A stretch of DNA of 64,000 bases. It comes from Trichomonas vaginalis G3. Taxonomy: Eukaryota > Parabasalia > Trichomonadida > Trichomonadidae. Location: positions 13,534,522 through 13,598,521 of the forward strand of contig NC_067204.1 in assembly GCF_026262505.1 (NCBI RefSeq). The letters run 5' to 3'. Under the pieces are notes generated by a model, which made no database searches, had not been told where the DNA came from, and saw only the letters and a program-made list of their open reading frames with translations. Below are positions 58,194-64,000 of the stretch, piece after piece (within the stretch, counting starts at the first letter, position 1; each line of letters begins with the position of its first letter). The position numbers and the translations under genes were made by a program.

Positions 58194-61100
58194 TTATTCA
58201 AACAAATTCGCAATTTTGTTATTAACAATAGAAGTACATCTTATATCATCGATTGGAATAATCAAAGACGGCTGAGTTGTAAATCCTTCTCCTCTTTTCA
58301 CAATTTTATTTCCATCAGCCCAGTAATTATTATCTCTCAATTGGAAATTCATTCCTACAGGAATTGCTGTTATATTTCCTGAATAAACAACAACATCATC
58401 ATTGTTTTCTAAATGAAACCCTTCTTTTCCTATTTCAAGAGCAATTTCTCTTGCAATGTCCATTTCATCATCAATAACAAGACATTCAACAAATTCTTTC
58501 GTTTTCAGTTTATTTCCTTTGTTTCTTGCAATGTTTTCCAATGCAGAACAAGATAAACTTTCCAAACAAAGATTTGTCCTGTTGTGGAGCTGATGTTTAT
58601 CAAATATAGATCCAACACTTGCAGCTCCTGATGACTCAATCAAAGAAGGGAAATTCTCATGGTTCAAGTTCTTATAAGCATTTGTTTCCGAAATTTCTTT
58701 TTCGTAAAATTCCGCTGAAAAAGGACAATTTGATTCAGGCATAATCAAACAGAAAGCGTAGTATTCAACAGAAGGATACATAGGGAATACATGTGCATTT
58801 CCATTTGCTTTGACAGATATCTCGTTGATTTGAGGATCAAAAGATATTTCTAACTTAGAATTCTCTTCGAAATTCAATGTAATTTGTTTGTAAGACAAAG
58901 AACTTGAATAATTTCGAAGTTTTCCTTGCATGAAGAATTGTACTGTTATTGCAATAGGAATACTAATGACAATGTTCGAAAAAACGCTAGATAATATAGG
59001 AGATGATATCATGAATTCGCCATTAGAAACAATTTCGCCTTTCACAAAAATTTTGTCATTTTCTGACAAATTTGACAAAACTGAAGAAGAATGAGCGGAA
59101 GATATCTGGAAAGGAGGGATTCTCGAGTTCGGGAGTTTGAAGAAAGAGTTCGAGAAATGCCACATCCGCTGATCTAAGACAGTTGTAGGTGAAATTTTGT
59201 TTCCTTTGAAAAATTCAAATAATTCAGCGGTTTGACATAATTCTGGCAGTTTTGTAAACTCAACTAAACAAGAGTACTTCAAAACTTTCTCTATTTCACT
59301 CTGCGCGCCGAAGTTTAACACGCAATCAAAAATTGAACGAGTTTGTTTCAATTTTTGAATTTTGAATTTTTCTGAGAAAGTTTTGATTGATTTACAAACT
59401 CTTGTTTCTATGACTTTTCCGTTTTCTAGGAATAGTCTTGTAGAATCTACGGAAACAGTGACATCCTTTGCCTTTATGACATCTGTATTTTGGAGAATTA
59501 TCTCGATTCGTTTTGAGTTTCTTGTGACAAACAAAGAATTTTGACAAATTGCGAAAACCGCAATTTTCATTTCTCTCGAAAACGAATCAACAGATGAAAT
59601 AAAACCAGAGAAGACAGTTGATGACGAAAGAAGGATTCTTGCAGTGTCAATTGCCGTGAAAACGCATTTAAAGAATGAAGACTCATTCACTTTTGGCAAA
59701 ACACTTTTATCTTTCATCAAACCACGAGAAATAATGTCTATTATCAATTGGCTGAGCTGCTCTGATATGACATCATATCCTTTGCTAATGATGATCCTGC
59801 AAAGATCTAAAAAAGTTGGAAAAGTGACTCCAGTGACATTTTGCAGAATTCTTTGCAAAAGAAAGTAAATTTTGTTGTCCAGAACAACATTATCCGATGA
59901 GAAGTAAATACACGAAAGACTCAACGCTCTGTTCAACACACTTTCACTAACAGAAACTAAATGTTGTGTAGAAATTAACGGTTGTAAAAGTGACAAATTT
60001 TGATAACCTTGGTAAATTTGAATGATTTTTTCTTTATTTTTACAGAGGTCGTCGAGCTTGAGTGCGAGTATTTGGTTCTCATTCATCTTGTAGTCAGCGG
60101 CAACAAGGATTTGGTAGGGAAGAGAGAGCGGGGAAGGGATAATTCGGACGAATTTCATCGCATCTTCTTGGGAAAGACAGAGAATGTCATCGGAAAGGGC
60201 ATCGAAGTAGAAAAGAAGAGAGCCAACAACGGAATCATAGTCTACAACGGTTTGGTCGTGATAATATTTTACAGATTTTAGGAAATCTTGCATTGCTTCG
60301 TCTCCATGGACATTAAACTTGGCATCTGGGTCTTCAAGGAATCGTATGATCTTTCTAAGTGGTTGTGGCTGGATATCTTCGAGTTTCTTCACTTTTTCGG
60401 ACAAATTTGAAAAAGAATCGATTCCAATTTTGACATTGTTCGATATTTTGGTGAGGAAAGTCTCGATATTGGACTGGTTGGCAATACCAATGGAGTCTAA
60501 GAGGCATTTCTCGACTAAATCCGTAACATTATCTCGATTTTTGATTTTGAATTGAGGATGAAACACTTTTTGAGGCAATTTCTTGTATCTTATGAATTCA
60601 TCATCGTTGTAAATCTTATCGAGAAGCTGTAGATAAGTCAAGAAAATGTTTTTGGCCAAAATATTTGAAATTCTTCTGTCAATTATAGGATCTAACGAAC
60701 AAATAGTCAATATTGAGAGACTATTTATGTTTTTGGCCACAATATCTGTTGTTATCTTCCTTGTGTCAAGATATGTATCCAATAATCTGTAATAAATGAT
60801 CAAAGTAGGAGATCTGGAGAACTGTAAGTTAGTCATGACCGCTCCTTTCGATGGAATACATAAATTGTTCATTGCTGCAACGAGATTTATTACAAAAGCG
60901 TCAATTTTTTCCGAAACTTCAGGAATTTCACGGGCATCGATTAGTTTGGTTATCAAATCCCAAAGTAATGAGGTAACTCTGTCAGAAAATGTTTGTTTTA
61001 ATTTTAATAAATTCAAAATTACGTTTTGTACGAATTCCTTTGATAGAAGCTCCTGATCGATGGACTTAATATCCAATAGCATGACTAAAATCTCTGAACA

Positions 61101-62702
61101 AGAAGGATCTGCGGAAATTTTATTAAATATCTTGATAATTTTATCATTTTCAGGAGGAATCATGTTATACAAGCTGAGATAAACAAAACTCATATGTTTT
61201 CTGAGCGGTCTAAGATGTTTGTTCGCTTCATTGAAAAATTGTAAAGTAATTCCATAAATTTCTGGACAAGCTGTATTCAACTGCCTGCATTTTGACAATA
61301 AAATTATGAGAATGGCATGGATAATGTTCGGATCAAACTCACTTGACTTAATTTGATTTTCCATTAAAGATAACAAAGAAACTATAACAGTTTGGTCGGC
61401 ATTCGACATAGGAAAGATACCACTTCCCAAATAATATATAGCGAGAAGCAACAATTGATTCAAATACGAGATATGAATCGCATGTTCGTTTGCGAACTGA
61501 ATTTTCGATACTTCTGGGATATTAATACCGAAAAACCATGGTGGCAATGCTGACGGACCATTTAAAAACAACAATCCGTCAGTTGTCAAACAAAGATGTC
61601 CAAAATTGTAAGGATCGAATATCCAACCGTAAATTAATGGTAAACCGACCTTTCTTTCTATCTCTATTGTTTGTAGGAACCTTCCATCGATGATTGAATA
61701 CATTGAACAACTTTTCGAATTATTTGCCGAAGAAAGTAAAGATAAAACAGTTCCATTTGTAGCACAGATGCAATCACTGATATTTAAAGTAGTTTCGACA
61801 GTTACTGTTCGAATATAAACAGCTTCTGATCCAATAATTTCGAAAACTTTAATTTTTGGATGATTTTCTGAAATTGAGAATATGTAATGACCGTCTGATA
61901 TACATGGATATTGTACATAAGATAGTTTCTGAATTTGTACAGTTTCGTATGTATTTGTATTTAATGCGAAAGATTGGACATCTGCTGATATAACTAACAG
62001 TATTTCGTTAATGCATACTAATGAGAATCTTCCAAGCGACTTCTGTGAAGTAAAAATCGTTTTAGTTCTGTTACTTTCGTCGAATAAACTCAAAAATGTA
62101 TAAACAATCGTATTATTACTATATCCTGAGTATACGCATCCATCACCTAACGTAAATGATGTCTTGGTGGCGATGTATGGTTCGACAAGACCAAAATTAA
62201 AAATGTAATGTTGTTCAAAATCGGGATAAAAAGGCGCAATTGGCTTCATTTTGGAGAGCATATTGATTGCTTGTTGACCAAATTTCTTTGCATCCTTTGG
62301 GAAATCTTTGAAATTGGCTAAAAGTGATTGTACAATTAAAGGAATCGATTTTGCATATGTAGATAGACATAAACATAGACCAATATTGTCTGATGAGACC
62401 ATAATTACTTGTCTGATGATATCAGGAATCAATAATTCGAACTGAGGAACTTTTAAATCGTTCATAAAGAAATCTCGTATTTCATTAATAGTTGATAAGG
62501 ATGATATTGGATTTGTTTTTGGTACACTTTGAGGGTCTGCTATGATTTCTTCTCGTTTTGAAATATATTTTTGAAAATTCGTATTATAAAGGTTATTCTC
62601 ACCATATTGCCAGATTTTTTGATCTTCATGGCTATAACTTACTGTTCTGATCCATTGTATAGCTTTGTTACGTCGAAATCCAATTGGATCTTGAGGATCC
62701 AT
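58194..62702 (-). CDS. Large protein of unknown function (1502 residues)
   Basis: I place the start at ATG 62,702 (MDPQDPIGFRRNKAIQWI), 4 bases after the start of a TCATCC initiator-like element. Residues about 165-430 are beta-rich with propeller-like blades (SLGRFSLVCINEILLVIS, YPCISDGHYIFSIS, HLCLTTDGLLFLNGPSALPP); about 430-1150 are helical, like an alpha-solenoid; about 1190-1320 are again beta-rich, possibly a jelly-roll/SPRY-like domain. There is no membrane segment or signal peptide. The order propeller, solenoid, beta-sandwich recalls very large ubiquitin-ligase scaffolds, but no HECT or RING is present. I do not recognise the family. Its length and clean frame make it a certain gene. 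Confidence 0.85.
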   Translation of the reverse strand: MDPQDPIGFRRNKAIQWIRTVSYSHEDQKIWQYGENNLYNTNFQKYISKREEIIADPQSVPKTNPISSLSTINEIRDFFMNDLKVPQFELLIPDIIRQVIMVSSDNIGLCLCLSTYAKSIPLIVQSLLANFKDFPKDAKKFGQQAINMLSKMKPIAPFYPDFEQHYIFNFGLVEPYIATKTSFTLGDGCVYSGYSNNTIVYTFLSLFDESNRTKTIFTSQKSLGRFSLVCINEILLVISADVQSFALNTNTYETVQIQKLSYVQYPCISDGHYIFSISENHPKIKVFEIIGSEAVYIRTVTVETTLNISDCICATNGTVLSLLSSANNSKSCSMYSIIDGRFLQTIEIERKVGLPLIYGWIFDPYNFGHLCLTTDGLLFLNGPSALPPWFFGINIPEVSKIQFANEHAIHISYLNQLLLLAIYYLGSGIFPMSNADQTVIVSLLSLMENQIKSSEFDPNIIHAILIILLSKCRQLNTACPEIYGITLQFFNEANKHLRPLRKHMSFVYLSLYNMIPPENDKIIKIFNKISADPSCSEILVMLLDIKSIDQELLSKEFVQNVILNLLKLKQTFSDRVTSLLWDLITKLIDAREIPEVSEKIDAFVINLVAAMNNLCIPSKGAVMTNLQFSRSPTLIIYYRLLDTYLDTRKITTDIVAKNINSLSILTICSLDPIIDRRISNILAKNIFLTYLQLLDKIYNDDEFIRYKKLPQKVFHPQFKIKNRDNVTDLVEKCLLDSIGIANQSNIETFLTKISNNVKIGIDSFSNLSEKVKKLEDIQPQPLRKIIRFLEDPDAKFNVHGDEAMQDFLKSVKYYHDQTVVDYDSVVGSLLFYFDALSDDILCLSQEDAMKFVRIIPSPLSLPYQILVAADYKMNENQILALKLDDLCKNKEKIIQIYQGYQNLSLLQPLISTQHLVSVSESVLNRALSLSCIYFSSDNVVLDNKIYFLLQRILQNVTGVTFPTFLDLCRIIISKGYDVISEQLSQLIIDIISRGLMKDKSVLPKVNESSFFKCVFTAIDTARILLSSSTVFSGFISSVDSFSREMKIAVFAICQNSLFVTRNSKRIEIILQNTDVIKAKDVTVSVDSTRLFLENGKVIETRVCKSIKTFSEKFKIQKLKQTRSIFDCVLNFGAQSEIEKVLKYSCLVEFTKLPELCQTAELFEFFKGNKISPTTVLDQRMWHFSNSFFKLPNSRIPPFQISSAHSSSVLSNLSENDKIFVKGEIVSNGEFMISSPILSSVFSNIVISIPIAITVQFFMQGKLRNYSSSLSYKQITLNFEENSKLEISFDPQINEISVKANGNAHVFPMYPSVEYYAFCLIMPESNCPFSAEFYEKEISETNAYKNLNHENFPSLIESSGAASVGSIFDKHQLHNRTNLCLESLSCSALENIARNKGNKLKTKEFVECLVIDDEMDIAREIALEIGKEGFHLENNDDVVVYSGNITAIPVGMNFQLRDNNYWADGNKIVKRGEGFTTQPSLIIPIDDIRCTSIVNNKIANLFE

Positions 62703-63086
62703 GGATGAAAAAATCAAAAACGAGGTTACTATTTATTCAATTTTCTCCCCCTAATTTATTATTATTTTTGAAGAAAAATTATCTTTGGACCTTACTAAAG
62801 AACATAAATGTAGTTACCATCTTGTCTTAGGGACAACATCTTTCCATGTGAAAGGGGCGTTCATTCAAAAAGCTTTGCTTTGCATTTTGAATTTCAAAAA
62901 TAATGGGATAATAGCTCATTTCAACTTTGCATAACAAGAGAATTCGTGTTTTAATCACATTGTTCACTTTAAAATATTAAAAGGATATTTAATTTTTTCG
63001 AAAAGAAATATTCTAATATTTATTCAAACAAAGAATGTGAATATATATTGATATGTATGTGTGCGTGTGAATATATATTGTTAGGT
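62703..63086. other. Intergenic, nothing firm
   Basis: AT-rich, with ATATATTG-rich repeats and TGTG runs just after the Myb gene stop (63,040-63,080). No gene seen. Confidence 0.45.
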
Positions 63087-63608
63087 TCAGAATATCTCGA
63101 AACTGTTGAAAAAGTCACCAAGGTCGAAGTCATTCTGGAATATGTTTTGTTGGTTGAAATCGATCATGAAATCTCCGATTTGATTATTTTTGTATTTTTC
63201 ATCACTCTGCACATCTTTTGATGTTGAACCGACAAAGTGTTTGTCGTCATCAATGTCTGATGTTTGTTGTGTCTGTGATTTCATCCTGCGTTGAAGAAGT
63301 TTGAATCGAGTCTTGACAGATGTGTCTGAACGACCTGGAATCATAGATGATATTTGGACCCACTTAGCACCAAGCTTAGAGTGAAGTTCAAGAATCATGT
63401 CGTCTTCCTCTTTCGTGTATGGACCATTACGAAGTTTTGGACAAACAAATTTCTCCCACCTGTCTTTGCACTGGCGCTGATTGCGACCTGGCATGCTGCG
63501 ACTGATGAGTTTCCAGTCACTCGTTCCATGCTCGTTGACAAGACGACGAAGACGTTTGTCTTCTTCCTTAGAGAAGTGGACTTTCAAGACACGTGTTCTT
63601 GTGAACAT
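63087..63608 (-). CDS. R2R3 Myb DNA-binding protein
   Basis: Of 173 residues, the first repeat spans about 10-56 (HFSKEEDKRLRRLV ... DWKLISRSMPGR ... QCKDRWEKFV) and the second 61-107 (GPYTKEEDDMILELH ... KWVQISSMIPGR ... SVKTRFKLLQRR). First-helix Trp is replaced by Phe or Tyr, as often in trichomonad Mybs. The tail is acidic and Asn/Phe-rich (FMIDFNQQNIFQNDFDLGDFFNS), resembling an activation domain. It is shorter than the other Myb here (215 residues) and clearly a separate branch. Nuclear transcription regulator by family. Confidence 0.92.
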   Translation of the reverse strand: MFTRTRVLKVHFSKEEDKRLRRLVNEHGTSDWKLISRSMPGRNQRQCKDRWEKFVCPKLRNGPYTKEEDDMILELHSKLGAKWVQISSMIPGRSDTSVKTRFKLLQRRMKSQTQQTSDIDDDKHFVGSTSKDVQSDEKYKNNQIGDFMIDFNQQNIFQNDFDLGDFFNSFEIF

Positions 63609-64000
63609 TTATCAATACTGTTTGTTATCATTTATCCTCTCAATAATAAAATTTTGATAGAAAATTCAATCGTTTTTCAATTCATTCAATGGTAAAAATT
63701 TCTATGAATTTTCTGATGTTTACAATTGCCCGGCTGATTGTTTCTCCTCTCATTTTAGAAATGACTATCAAGAATGTTTTATTTCTTATCATCACAACAC
63801 ACACTACAAAACAATATATATTTCCATACCATTATTCTTTTTTATTTTTCCATCAACAATATTTTTTTTAATTTCATATTTAATATCATTTTTAATAGCA
63901 TCAATTGAATAGAACTCATTATATTGTACCTCCTTCGATCATATACTAAAGCTCTAATACCATATATGATGTAATTTCAATTTTTGAAATAATTTGAATA
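63609..64000. other. Right-edge intergenic region
   Basis: AT-rich. A 60-codon plus-strand frame from 63,689 is hydrophobic and random-looking and is not called. Confidence 0.4.

Noticed and set aside
63689-63871. 60-codon plus-strand frame at the right edge
   Set aside because: Hydrophobic, Phe/His-rich chance composition; no initiator or family support.

Overview
The window is a gene-dense, AT-rich stretch of a protist nuclear genome. It is almost certainly a parabasalid, and Trichomonas vaginalis is the best guess. Five things point there: nearly every gene is an intronless reading frame; many starts lie 3-50 bases downstream of a TCA-type initiator (TCACTTTTT, TCATTTT, TCAAAAT), as in Trichomonas; there are several ankyrin-repeat genes with Trichomonas-type N-terminal regions; there are two short R2R3 Myb genes; and GC-rich dispersed repeats of the form GGGCTAGAGGGCGC...GCCCC occur. 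TAA, TAG and TGA all act as stops. No organism assignment was tested by a search.

Layout. 1-1400 is an accessory edge: a DNA adenine methyltransferase gene running off the left end, two GC-rich repeats, and a truncated copy of a TTAA-flanked repeat. 1438-34,173 holds mostly housekeeping genes: a Nudix hydrolase, a Ras-like GTPase, a CHD-type remodeller, a coiled-coil protein, a ubiquitin-like repeat protein with SUMO-interacting-type motifs, a phospholipase B-like membrane protein, a 1166-residue ankyrin protein, a Cdc20/Cdh1-type activator, a duplicated saposin-like/SDR segment, a WDR17-like protein, TRAPPC2 (sedlin), a PTB/hnRNP-L-like RNA-binding protein and another coiled-coil protein. 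34,174-39,122 holds a HAL2-type phosphatase, an ankyrin gene broken by a nonsense codon and a 1.1 kb insertion, and a Myb gene. 39,123-45,132 is a 6 kb gene-free region containing a foldback-type long inverted repeat and two families of roughly 122-base tandem repeats, each of which can fold as a three-armed (T-shaped) hairpin. 45,133-64,000 returns to ordinary genes: a CK1 kinase, a PRL-like pseudophosphatase, a Topors-like RING protein, ALG7, a beta-helix-like surface protein, the U5 snRNP protein DIM1, a frameshifted ankyrin gene, a 7-TM protein, a small secreted protein, a 1502-residue unrecognised protein and a second Myb gene.

How the genes relate. There are no operons; genes are independent units with short spacers. 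Loose themes are chromatin and cell cycle (CHD, Cdc20, two Mybs), ubiquitin/SUMO signalling (the RING protein and the multi-motif protein both carry acidic-flanked hydrophobic SUMO-binding-type motifs) and secretion/surface (TRAPPC2, ALG7, phospholipase B-like, beta-helix protein, saposin-like proteins). The most unusual structure is the T-shaped repeat array and foldback at 41.3-43.4 kb.
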